DNA of 6,540 nt, from contig JAFYAD010000117.1 in the NCBI GenBank assembly GCA_017540915.1, forward strand, positions 1 to 6,540, in the 5' to 3' direction. Numbering within the stretch: the stretch's first letter is position 1; each line of letters begins with the position of its first letter. This document shows, in pieces, positions 1 through 6,054 of the stretch. The translations under genes and the position numbers were made by a program. Source of the DNA: Lachnospiraceae bacterium (GTDB lineage: Bacteria; Bacillota_A; Clostridia; Lachnospirales; Lachnospiraceae). The notes beneath the pieces were generated by a model. It had not been told where the DNA came from. It worked only from the letters and a program-made list of their open reading frames with translations, and made no database searches.

Positions 1-18
1 ATCCTGGATCGTTGGTTA

Positions 19-47
19 TTCCCAAATTCGATATTTTGTGATATGAT
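19..47 (+). promoter_or_regulatory. Candidate extended -10 promoter for the large secreted protein gene
   Basis: A TATGAT hexamer at 42-47 matches the -10 consensus at five of six positions. It is preceded by TG at 39-40 with one base between, which makes an extended -10. TTCCCA at 19-24 matches the -35 box at four of six positions with a 17-nt spacer. Transcription would begin near 54 and leave a leader of about 160 nt before the first gene. This is a consensus match by eye. A weaker alternative, TTGAAG 109-114 with GATATT 131-136, lies inside the leader. Confidence 0.42.
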
Positions 48-72
48 AAATATTCCGAGGGACATTAGAATT

Positions 73-129
73 ACCGCATGTATGGATCCTGCGGTTGGGA
101 TCCTGCGATTGAAGCGGATTCAAATCGTA
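73..129 (+). promoter_or_regulatory. Structured leader: overlapping hairpins and a 14-bp tandem repeat
   Basis: Three inverted repeats lie close together. ACCGCA 73-78 can pair with TGCGGT 90-95. GGATCC 84-89 can pair with GGATCC 98-103. Bases 104-113 can pair with 119-129 as a stem of about ten base pairs with one bulged A at 124 and one G-U pair. The first two are mutually exclusive because they share bases 84-95. The second arises from a tandem repeat of a 14-mer, 84-97 and 98-111, differing at one base. I do not recognise a known riboswitch, and no U-tract terminator follows, so a regulatory role is only a possibility. The rest of the leader (130-200) shows nothing clear. Confidence 0.3.
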
Positions 130-200
130 AGATATTACAGTTGGATGAAATGTATCCGAGAGTATTCCGATTGCAATAGAAGACCAAATACAGCGTTAGA

Positions 201-206
201 AGGAGG
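201..206 (+). promoter_or_regulatory. Ribosome binding site that decides the start of the large gene
   Basis: AGGAGG at 201-206 lies 8 nt before the ATG at 215, which is near ideal. An in-frame TTG at 209 would begin only 2 nt after this site and is therefore unlikely to be the start. The ATG also gives a normal signal peptide starting MKKKN. Confidence 0.85.
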
Positions 207-214
207 GCTTGGAC

Positions 215-2932
215 ATGAAGAAGAAGAACGTGGAAAACCGTTCATTATTCACGGCGATAGCGTTGGGTTTATTCATGGTTTTGTGCAGTATGGGAAATGT
301 TTTCGCGGCGGAGAAAGCGACTGAGACAACTCAGTCAATTACAGCTGTAGGCAGATACTCAAACTGGGATGGCGTCACAAATGTTGCTCAGTTTTTGGAT
401 GCAGGGGGGAATCTGTGTTTTGCAGTTGACTCGGATAGTGTGGTTACGGTATATAGAACAAATGCTTCCGGGGAGGTTGTGCAGACCCTTCCGCTTGTAA
501 AACAGCATTCAAAGTTTGGAACGGCTATCTGTGATGCCAATGGATACTATTATCTTGTGACCGGAGAGGACAATACTACAGATGATACTAATGTGGAAAC
601 GGTTTTTATTTCTAAATATGACGGCAACGGCAATCATATAGCAACCACAGGTGACAACGGCAGTTCCAGTCTTGCATATGATACAAGCTTTTATACGAAA
701 GAACCTTTTGAAGGCGGAAACTGCGATGCGGCTATTCACGGTAATATACTAACGGTAAACTATGCCAGACATATGTACAGCAGTCATCAGAGCAATTCGG
801 TCTTTTCGGTGAATATAAATGATATGTCAAAGGTTAATACCGGTGGGTATTATGAATCACATTCCTTTGCCCAGAGAGTTGTTTCGACTAAAGACGGTTT
901 TGTACACATGAGCGAGGGTGATTGTTACGACAGAGCGTTTAAGGCATTTTATGTCAAACTGTCAGATAATGGTGCACTTATTTCCGGTACGGAGAAAAAA
1001 TTATTTGATTTCTGGGTTGAGGACGGAGCTTTTGATGCTTATAACATGCATGTTTTAAACAATAATTTCGCTCACATGGGAGGGCTTGCGGCACTTTCGG
1101 ACGGAAGAGTAGCTTTTGCTTCACAGTCCGTACGCTCGTTGAATTCAAATGCTCAAACAGAAAACGAGGATATCTTTATTCAGATATTTAATCCCGATGC
1201 AGATCTGAGCTCTGCGGATGCATATACAACCACCGGCGTGAGATCCGGTCTTGCCGGAAATAACGGGCGTACAGAAGTTACAGACTATGGTGTGGAATGG
1301 CTTACATCATATGCTTCCGGCACCACGGTTTCGAATGTTCAGATTGCATCGTTAACAGATGACAGGATTGTTGTATTATATGAGTTAACCGAAGGATATA
1401 CATTCAAGGGCGTATATTATATTGTGCTTGATGCAAGCGGAAATGTGATCACCCCTGCGACGCTGTTTTCTGATACCGCAAGACTCAATCCCTGTGAGAT
1501 GCCGGTATTATCTAACGGAGTGATTTGCTGGGTTGGAAATAAATACGGAGATACGAGTAATAAGGTGTATATCTATTCGCTGGATCTGACCGGTCAGAAT
1601 ACCGGTACAGAGGAGCCCGGCTCGAATGAGGAACCGCCTGTACAGCCGTCAATTACGCTTGAAAAAAATTCGCTTGATATGGTATTGGGAGATTCAGCGA
1701 CATTGGGTGTAACTGTAACTCCTGACAGCGAGAGAGCAGGACTTGTGTGGAGTTCTACAGATACCGATGTTGCAGCAGTTGATTCAAGTGGAAAGGTATA
1801 TGCCTTGGGAGTAGGTACTGCAGATGTAAATGTTTACAATGCAGATTCTACAATGTGGGCAACCTGCAGGGTAACAGTTGCTGATTCAACTACAGAAAAT
1901 AACGGATACACCCGTACTTACAGATATCCGGATGCCCGCCTCTGGAAATTACAGGAGATCATGGATGCTTTCGAGATAGTATCAAATGATGGCTCCGCAT
2001 GGAAAGTAAGTGATTTTAACAATGAGTATACGGTGGTGGTCATTGGACGCCCCGGCTGTGCAAAGACAAAGGCTGCGTATTCAGCCGCAGTAAAAGCTCG
2101 AGATAAAGGGAAAAATGTACAGGTAGTATTTCTTGCAATAGATGATAATGCCGGTCTTTTTGCTGAAATGTCCGGCGGAGATAATAGAACGTTATGGTCA
2201 GATAATTTCGAGGCAAACAACAGTCTCTTCTGGGATATATGCAGATCAGCTTCGTATCAGAAAGGTAATATTTCCATAACATTGCCGGAAACATTGGTAT
2301 TTGATAAAGATCATGTTTTAACATATTTCCATATGCATGATGAAAATGAGCCGGTGCAGGATGATTGTATAGCCGAATTGGAGAAGGTTTTAGGAATCTA
2401 TGTAGATGGCGGATCGTCAGGCGGAAGCAGTTCATCCGGAAACAGCAGTTCATCAGGAGGCAGTAGTACATCCGGAGGAAGCAGTTCATCCGGAGGAAGC
2501 AGTTCATCCGGAGGCAGCAGTTCGTCCGGAGGCGGCAGTACATCCGGAGGCAGCGGTTCGTCCGGTGGAAGCAGTTCATCAGGTGGCGCTACAACCGTTG
2601 GAGGTAGTACAACCACTCAACCCCCGAAGACGACTGTAAGTGCTCCGGATGTTAAGATCAAAAAGCTTAAGAACAGAAAGAATGGAAAAGTCTTTGTGAA
2701 GTGGGGTAAAAAGGCCGGTGTTGATGGTTATGAGTTGAGATATTCAAAAAATGAAAAATTTACCAAGTCCAAAAAACTGACATGGCAATCTCGTAACTCT
2801 GTGACTATTTCCGGTTTCAAAAAGGGAAGTACGTGTTATGTAAAGGTTCGCACATTTATTTATGATGAAGATCATAACAAAGTATATAGCTCATGGTCAA
2901 CTGTGCGGAGCGTTTATATTTCGAGGAAATAA
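215..2932 (+). CDS. Secreted multidomain protein: propeller-like region, Big_2, one-Cys thioredoxin fold, Gly/Ser linker, FN3
   Basis: This 905-residue protein is probably exported: the lysine-rich start is followed by a hydrophobic core and a likely cleavage after VFA near residue 31. Residues about 45-460 contain some five repeats of a pattern in which a hydrophobic strand is followed by a polar turn and an 'I-K-Y-D-x-x-G-N'-like strand, for example near 134-141 and 400-412. This suggests a beta-propeller, which is an inference. Residues 478-556 form a Big_2 Ig-like domain with VWSSTDTDVAAVDSSG. Residues about 571-731 resemble a TlpA/redoxin thioredoxin fold: VVVIGRPGCAKT holds the active-site position (Cys615, with Thr618 where the second Cys should be) and TLPETLVFD supplies the cis-proline (Pro691). 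A Gly/Ser repeat linker (736-789) leads to a lysine-rich FN3 domain (809-902) at the C-terminus. No sortase motif or lipobox is visible, so it may be released or bound noncovalently to the wall. The next gene starts 30 nt downstream. The substrate is unknown. Confidence 0.85.
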   Translation: MKKKNVENRSLFTAIALGLFMVLCSMGNVFAAEKATETTQSITAVGRYSNWDGVTNVAQFLDAGGNLCFAVDSDSVVTVYRTNASGEVVQTLPLVKQHSKFGTAICDANGYYYLVTGEDNTTDDTNVETVFISKYDGNGNHIATTGDNGSSSLAYDTSFYTKEPFEGGNCDAAIHGNILTVNYARHMYSSHQSNSVFSVNINDMSKVNTGGYYESHSFAQRVVSTKDGFVHMSEGDCYDRAFKAFYVKLSDNGALISGTEKKLFDFWVEDGAFDAYNMHVLNNNFAHMGGLAALSDGRVAFASQSVRSLNSNAQTENEDIFIQIFNPDADLSSADAYTTTGVRSGLAGNNGRTEVTDYGVEWLTSYASGTTVSNVQIASLTDDRIVVLYELTEGYTFKGVYYIVLDASGNVITPATLFSDTARLNPCEMPVLSNGVICWVGNKYGDTSNKVYIYSLDLTGQNTGTEEPGSNEEPPVQPSITLEKNSLDMVLGDSATLGVTVTPDSERAGLVWSSTDTDVAAVDSSGKVYALGVGTADVNVYNADSTMWATCRVTVADSTTENNGYTRTYRYPDARLWKLQEIMDAFEIVSNDGSAWKVSDFNNEYTVVVIGRPGCAKTKAAYSAAVKARDKGKNVQVVFLAIDDNAGLFAEMSGGDNRTLWSDNFEANNSLFWDICRSASYQKGNISITLPETLVFDKDHVLTYFHMHDENEPVQDDCIAELEKVLGIYVDGGSSGGSSSSGNSSSSGGSSTSGGSSSSGGSSSSGGSSSSGGGSTSGGSGSSGGSSSSGGATTVGGSTTTQPPKTTVSAPDVKIKKLKNRKNGKVFVKWGKKAGVDGYELRYSKNEKFTKSKKLTWQSRNSVTISGFKKGSTCYVKVRTFIYDEDHNKVYSSWSTVRSVYISRK
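2420..2581 (+). repeat. 18-bp tandem repeat encoding a GGSSSS-type linker
   Basis: Nine in-frame 18-bp units encode variants of the hexapeptide GGSSSS (GGSSSS, GNSSSS, GGSSTS, three more GGSSSS, GGGSTS, GGSGSS, GGSSSS). The units are near-identical at DNA level (GGAGGAAGCAGTTCATCC type) with mostly synonymous or Ser/Thr/Gly changes. The tract forms a flexible spacer between the thioredoxin-fold and FN3 domains of the large protein. Gain or loss of a unit would keep the frame, so linker length may vary between strains. The long proline-rich frames on the opposite strand here are by-products of this repeat. Confidence 0.9.
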
Positions 2933-2962
2933 ATCAGAGCATTTGCAGAAACAGAGTGGAAA

Positions 2963-3568
2963 ATGAAAAAGATTATTACATTGTTGACATTGATTTTAGG
3001 ATTGATCCTCACATCCTGCGGATCAAATGAGGGAATTTATACAAACACCGGCAGTGTTGGGGATGCGGATTCAAATTCCGGCGCACAGTCATATGCGAAT
3101 GACGGTGATGCGAAGATCGATTTTTCCGGTATGAGCGCAGAGCTTCTTTCGGGAGAAACCTTCGACTTTGCGGACAGTATTGAGTCCAATAAAGTGTGCA
3201 TTATAAATGTATGGGCAACATTTTGCGGACCATGTATCGAGGAAATGCCGGAGCTTAACGAGATATTTTCAGAAAATGCAGGAGATATCGGTGTTGTGGG
3301 TATCTGCATGGATTGTGCGGATGCCTCGGGGAATGTCGATGATGAGATTCTGGCGAATGCGGTGAAGATCGCCGGTGACGATCTGAAATTGTCTTATCCG
3401 GTGGTGATCCCTTCGGAAGAGATGATGACGTCTTTTCTGCGGGATGTGATGGCTGTACCGGTGACATATATAGTGGATGATAAAGGCACGGTTCTGGAGA
3501 GCTTTTACGGCAAGAGGAGTAAAGAGCAGTTTCTGGAGATCACGCAAAGATATATTTCAAAAGAGTAG
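2963..3568 (+). CDS. TlpA/ResA-like thioredoxin lipoprotein (CGPC active site)
   Basis: This 201-residue protein begins with a lipoprotein signal peptide. The lipobox LTSC places the lipidated cysteine at residue 19, so it should be anchored on the outer face of the cytoplasmic membrane. A Ser/Gly/Asp-rich tether (about 20-50) leads to a TlpA-type thioredoxin domain at about 51-200. The active site WATFCGPC has Cys88 and Cys91, and the cis-proline is in VPVTYIVDD (Pro166). Proteins of this family reduce or exchange disulfides of extracytoplasmic partners. A second CXXC, CMDC (Cys115, Cys118), follows the strand after the first helix and is not part of the usual TlpA core. The site before the ATG (GAGTGG, 2954-2959) is weak and close, so translation may depend on the upstream gene. 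The next gene begins 1 nt after the stop. Confidence in the family is high; the substrate is unknown. Confidence 0.9.
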   Translation: MKKIITLLTLILGLILTSCGSNEGIYTNTGSVGDADSNSGAQSYANDGDAKIDFSGMSAELLSGETFDFADSIESNKVCIINVWATFCGPCIEEMPELNEIFSENAGDIGVVGICMDCADASGNVDDEILANAVKIAGDDLKLSYPVVIPSEEMMTSFLRDVMAVPVTYIVDDKGTVLESFYGKRSKEQFLEITQRYISKE

Positions 3569-3569
3569 T

Positions 3570-3716
3570 ATGAGAGAGAAGACTAGAACCGGAATATGCA
3601 TAATGTTGATAGTTTTGGGCATATCGATGATCGGTATTGGCGTGGCGGACGGTGAGGTAAAGACGGTGCTGCAAAAATCCGTTAACATATGCCTCGAATG
3701 TATAGGTATCGGATGA
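3570..3716 (+). CDS. CD1871A-like small membrane peptide with C-terminal CXXC motif
   Basis: This 48-residue peptide has a short basic N-terminus (MREKTRTG), one hydrophobic membrane segment at about residues 9-26, a GEVKTVLQKSVNICLEC stretch and the end CLECIGIG with Cys41 and Cys44. From memory this matches the CD1871A family of CXXC peptides in Clostridia, which lie beside a TlpA-like protein and a 4Fe-4S membrane protein, exactly as here. I chose the ATG at 3570 because it follows the upstream stop by 1 nt and gives the family-typical short length; the longer open frame that begins inside the upstream gene is not supported. The next start is 1 nt after its stop. The role is unproven: the CXXC at the membrane surface could pass electrons between the 4Fe-4S protein and the thioredoxin lipoprotein, or bind metal. 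It is short enough to be missed by gene callers. Confidence 0.85.
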   Translation: MREKTRTGICIMLIVLGISMIGIGVADGEVKTVLQKSVNICLECIGIG

Positions 3717-3717
3717 C

Positions 3718-4611
3718 ATGACGAAACTCGGAAAACACGGCAGATTCCGCCTGCTGATCCAGGCTGTATGGGCTGCTTTCACCAACGGATATATATACGG
3801 ATTCGTCAGCGGAAAGATTTATAAAGGCAAGACAAAAAGCTTTTGCGTACCGGGATTGAGCTGTTATTCCTGTCCGGGAGCGTTGGGATCATGCCCCATA
3901 GGCGCGCTTCAGGCTACATTGAACAGCCCGGATCACAGGTTTGCATTTTATGCTTTTGGAGTGCTGATACTGTTTGGCAGCATTTTGGGAAGGTTTGTGT
4001 GCGGATGGTTATGTCCCTTCGGGCTTGTACAGGATCTTTTGCATAAGATCCCCGTTTTTAAGAAAAGAAAAAACCTTCCGGGACATCGTGTTATTAAATG
4101 GATAAAGTATGCGGTACTACTGGTGTTTGTTATAGCGTTACCGGCTTTGTTGGCAAACTCATCCGGTATGGGCAGACCCTGGTTTTGCGAGTGGATATGC
4201 CCGAGTGGAACGCTGTTTGGGGGAATTCCCTTGGTGGTCATGAATGAAGGTCTCCGTACAGCCATAGGTTTCAGATTTTGGTGGAAGATTGCGGTTTTGC
4301 TGTTGATCACAGTGGTATCCATGAAGGTACATCGTCCCTTTTGCAAGTATATGTGCCCTCTGGGAGCATTCTACAACCTGTTTAATCCGGTGGCGTTGTA
4401 CAGGTATCGTGTGATCGATTCAAAGTGTACGGACTGCGGTGCATGCAGTAGCATCTGTAAAGCCGGCATAGATCCGCGAAAGACTCCAAACTCGTTGGAG
4501 TGCATACGGTGCGAGGAATGTCTGAAGGCCTGTCCCCATGGCGCATTGGAGCGGTATAACGGGCTTTCCGCACTCGCAGCCGGTTCGGATAAGAGCAAAG
4601 AATCTTCGTGA
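3718..4611 (+). CDS. Polytopic membrane 4Fe-4S ferredoxin-type protein (NapH/YccM-like)
   Basis: This 297-residue protein combines hydrophobic segments (about 74-93, 130-147, 187-203, with a weaker one near 165-178) with many cysteines. Two classical 4Fe-4S motifs lie near the C-terminus: Cys237, 240, 243, 247 in CTDCGACSSIC and Cys262, 265, 268, 272 in CIRCEECLKACP. The membrane part has the paired CX3CP motifs typical of the NapH/YccM/NosR-type Fer4_5 domain: CGWLCPFG (95, 99), CEWICPSG (157, 161) and CKYMCPLG (209, 213). An extra N-terminal cluster, Cys43, 49, 52 and 59 in CVPGLSCYSCPGALGSCP, is not part of the classical NapH core and may hold another metal site. The family moves electrons across or along the membrane. 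With the adjacent CXXC peptide and TlpA lipoprotein, it is probably the electron donor of an envelope thiol pathway (inference). No heme-binding motif is seen. Start ATG is 1 nt after the previous stop. Confidence 0.88.
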   Translation: MTKLGKHGRFRLLIQAVWAAFTNGYIYGFVSGKIYKGKTKSFCVPGLSCYSCPGALGSCPIGALQATLNSPDHRFAFYAFGVLILFGSILGRFVCGWLCPFGLVQDLLHKIPVFKKRKNLPGHRVIKWIKYAVLLVFVIALPALLANSSGMGRPWFCEWICPSGTLFGGIPLVVMNEGLRTAIGFRFWWKIAVLLLITVVSMKVHRPFCKYMCPLGAFYNLFNPVALYRYRVIDSKCTDCGACSSICKAGIDPRKTPNSLECIRCEECLKACPHGALERYNGLSALAAGSDKSKESS

Positions 4612-4651
4612 CGGGATAATCCCTACATAATGTCTAAAGGTGTTAATACAG

Positions 4652-5146
4652 ATGAAAAAAATAAGCAGGATCAAACTCGGAATGTATGCTGTGGCGCTTG
4701 GAGCAGTATTGATGGGATGCTCCTCAAATGCAGCGAAAGAAAGCGGATCTCAAAGCCCGGTGACCGAGGATGTAAGGGCGGATGATAATAATGTTGATGC
4801 AGATGGATTGATTGCAGAAAATACTATACCGGATGAAAAAGGCCTGTCAAACGAAGAAAATATAAAAACTGACACTTTAAATGATGCTCCGGTAACTGCA
4901 GCTTATGTTTTCAAATGCATAGATAAAGACGGATCACCCGTAACAGGTGTGTCACTTCAGATATGCACGGAGGAGACATGCTTTCTGGCTAAGAGCGATG
5001 AGAATGGCATTATAGAATATGCGGGAGAACCATACAAATATGAAATACATGTATACAGATATGATGACGGGTACACATTGGTTTCGGAGCCTGAGTTCAC
5101 TACAGATGATGAGTACGGATCATATGAAATACTATTTGAATCATGA
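4652..5146 (+). CDS. Small lipoprotein with prealbumin-like (CarboxypepD_reg/Cna_B-type) domain
   Basis: This 164-residue protein has a lipoprotein signal peptide: basic start, hydrophobic core and lipobox LMGC with Cys23. I chose ATG 4652 because the likely ribosome site AAAGG (4636-4640) lies upstream; an in-frame GTG at 4640 overlaps that site. After an acidic, low-complexity tether (about 24-80), residues about 84-162 have the form of a transthyretin-like or carboxypeptidase-regulatory domain: VFKCIDKDGSPVTGVSLQIC, then SDENGIIEY and a YEIHVYRYDDGYTL strand pair. Two cysteines sit as CX4C (Cys105 and Cys110), with another at Cys89. From memory similar one-domain lipoproteins with this CX4C occur next to TlpA/4Fe-4S genes in gut Firmicutes. 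It may be a substrate or partner of the thioredoxins, which is inference. It starts 40 nt after the 4Fe-4S gene and is probably in the same operon. Confidence 0.75.
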   Translation: MKKISRIKLGMYAVALGAVLMGCSSNAAKESGSQSPVTEDVRADDNNVDADGLIAENTIPDEKGLSNEENIKTDTLNDAPVTAAYVFKCIDKDGSPVTGVSLQICTEETCFLAKSDENGIIEYAGEPYKYEIHVYRYDDGYTLVSEPEFTTDDEYGSYEILFES

Positions 5147-5183
5147 GATATCGAAGGAGCGGATATTGCTGTGTGTCGTGGCT

Positions 5184-5211
5184 TTGTGACAGGAAGGAAA
5201 GATTTTTTAAT
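5184..5211 (+). promoter_or_regulatory. Candidate promoter for the FN3-TlpA gene
   Basis: TTGTGA at 5184-5189 (four of six matches) and TTTAAT at 5206-5211 (five of six) are separated by 16 nt and would start transcription about 20 nt before the ATG at 5241. This lies in the 94-nt gap between the lipoprotein and FN3-TlpA genes. The rest of that gap holds no gene I can support. The evidence is consensus matching only. Confidence 0.3.
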
Positions 5212-5227
5212 CACAGATCAATAATTT

Positions 5228-5234
5228 GAGGAGG
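5228..5234 (+). promoter_or_regulatory. Strong ribosome binding site of the FN3-TlpA gene
   Basis: GAGGAGG lies 6 nt before ATG 5241. It is much stronger than the sites before the other downstream genes and suggests this gene is translated independently and well. Confidence 0.8.
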
Positions 5235-5240
5235 TAGAAA

Positions 5241-6044
5241 ATGGAAATCAAGAAGATCAAAAAGGGGTTAATGAAGTTTGCATGGATGCTGTTTGGTCTG
5301 ATGCTTTTGGTGGGATGTCTTATGCCCGCTGTGAAGGCTGAGGCTGCGGGGCTGGCTGCGCCGAAGATTAAGTCGGTGAAGACAAATACAAGCTCAGCCA
5401 CCTTAAAGTGGAAGAAGGTTAAGGGAGCGAACGGATACAAGATCTATATGTACGATAGCGCAAAAAGGACCTATGCGGAATGTGCTTCTACTGCAAAGAC
5501 TTCATATAAGGTTACCGGACTGGATAGCGGAAAGAATTACAAATTCAAGATCTCTGCCTATACACAGAGCGGCAGCAGTAAGACCGAAGGAACTCCTTGC
5601 AAAGAATTTGAGGTCACTACGAATAAGAAGATCAAATTCAGCGGAAAGGATTTTACGGTATACGATGCAAAAAATAAGTCATATAAGTTTTCCGATTATG
5701 CCGGAAAGCCCGTAGTGATCAACATGTGGGCGACATGGTGTCCGCCTTGTGTTGCAGAGCTTCCTGATTTTAACAAGGTGTATAAGGAATATTGCGGCAG
5801 AGTGCAGTTTGTAATGATCAACATCGAGGAGAAAGAGGAATTGTCCAATGTGAAGGAATTCATAAAGGACAATAAGCTTTCTTTCCCTGTGTATTATGAC
5901 TGGGATTATTTGGCAGATTTTGCATACGGAACAGGCTATGTGCCTACGACGGTTATATTTGACAGCAACGGAGAAATAATCTACTATGACGCCGGAATGC
6001 TGGAAGCAGACGATCTGAAGACTTTGCTGGATAAGGCGATGTAA
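5241..6044 (+). CDS. Exported FN3-TlpA fusion thiol-disulfide oxidoreductase (WCPPC)
   Basis: This 267-residue protein starts with a basic segment (MEIKKIKKGLMK) and a hydrophobic core. The export signal can be read two ways: lipobox LVGC with Cys26, or signal peptidase I cleavage after AEA near residue 35. Residues about 40-127 are an FN3 domain (PKIKSVKTN, LKWKKVKGANGYKIYMY, VTGLDSGKNYKFKISAY). Residues about 130-266 are a TlpA-type thioredoxin domain with the active site MWATWCPPC (Cys167, Cys170) and the cis-proline in VPTTVIFD (Pro235). The CPPC site is shared with TlpA and ResA-like reductases. The FN3 domain probably holds the enzyme at the envelope or binds a partner. The domain order is reversed relative to the large protein upstream, where FN3 follows the thioredoxin fold. 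It likely acts on extracytoplasmic disulfides. The next gene starts 94 nt downstream. Confidence 0.9.
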   Translation: MEIKKIKKGLMKFAWMLFGLMLLVGCLMPAVKAEAAGLAAPKIKSVKTNTSSATLKWKKVKGANGYKIYMYDSAKRTYAECASTAKTSYKVTGLDSGKNYKFKISAYTQSGSSKTEGTPCKEFEVTTNKKIKFSGKDFTVYDAKNKSYKFSDYAGKPVVINMWATWCPPCVAELPDFNKVYKEYCGRVQFVMINIEEKEELSNVKEFIKDNKLSFPVYYDWDYLADFAYGTGYVPTTVIFDSNGEIIYYDAGMLEADDLKTLLDKAM

Positions 6045-6054
6045 TGATCGGGCA

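Noticed and set aside
1..46. Possible C-terminal tail of an upstream gene
   Set aside because: Two + frames end in TGA here (39-41 and 44-46) after only 12 to 14 codons. Neither tail is recognisable, and the region overlaps the promoter candidate, so no call can be made.
43..324. Open frame of 93 codons crossing the start of the large gene
   Set aside because: It has no ribosome site at its start, overlaps the signal-peptide region of a well-supported gene by over 100 nt and shows no recognisable domain.
2398..2616. Proline-rich minus-strand frame opposite the Gly/Ser repeat
   Set aside because: Its PPDELL-type repeats are the reverse reading of the 18-bp repeat unit. There is no independent start signal or domain.
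3948..4346. Minus-strand frame of 132 codons within the 4Fe-4S gene
   Set aside because: It lies wholly opposite a gene with clear family motifs and its translation shows no domain, so it is a shadow frame.
4613..4623. Palindrome GGGATAATCCC between the 4Fe-4S and lipoprotein genes
   Set aside because: The arms are 5 bp with one base between, so it cannot form a hairpin, and one short palindrome is not enough to call an operator. The nearby CATAAT at 4626-4631 lacks a credible -35 box.
5185..5215. TGTGA and TCACA half sites in the gap before the FN3-TlpA gene
   Set aside because: They look like Crp/Fnr half sites but are 21 nt apart instead of about 6, so they do not form a normal binding site.
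5175..5225. Short frame of about 17 codons in the gap before the FN3-TlpA gene
   Set aside because: It would use a GTG or TTG start, has no domain or membrane segment, and overlaps the candidate promoter.
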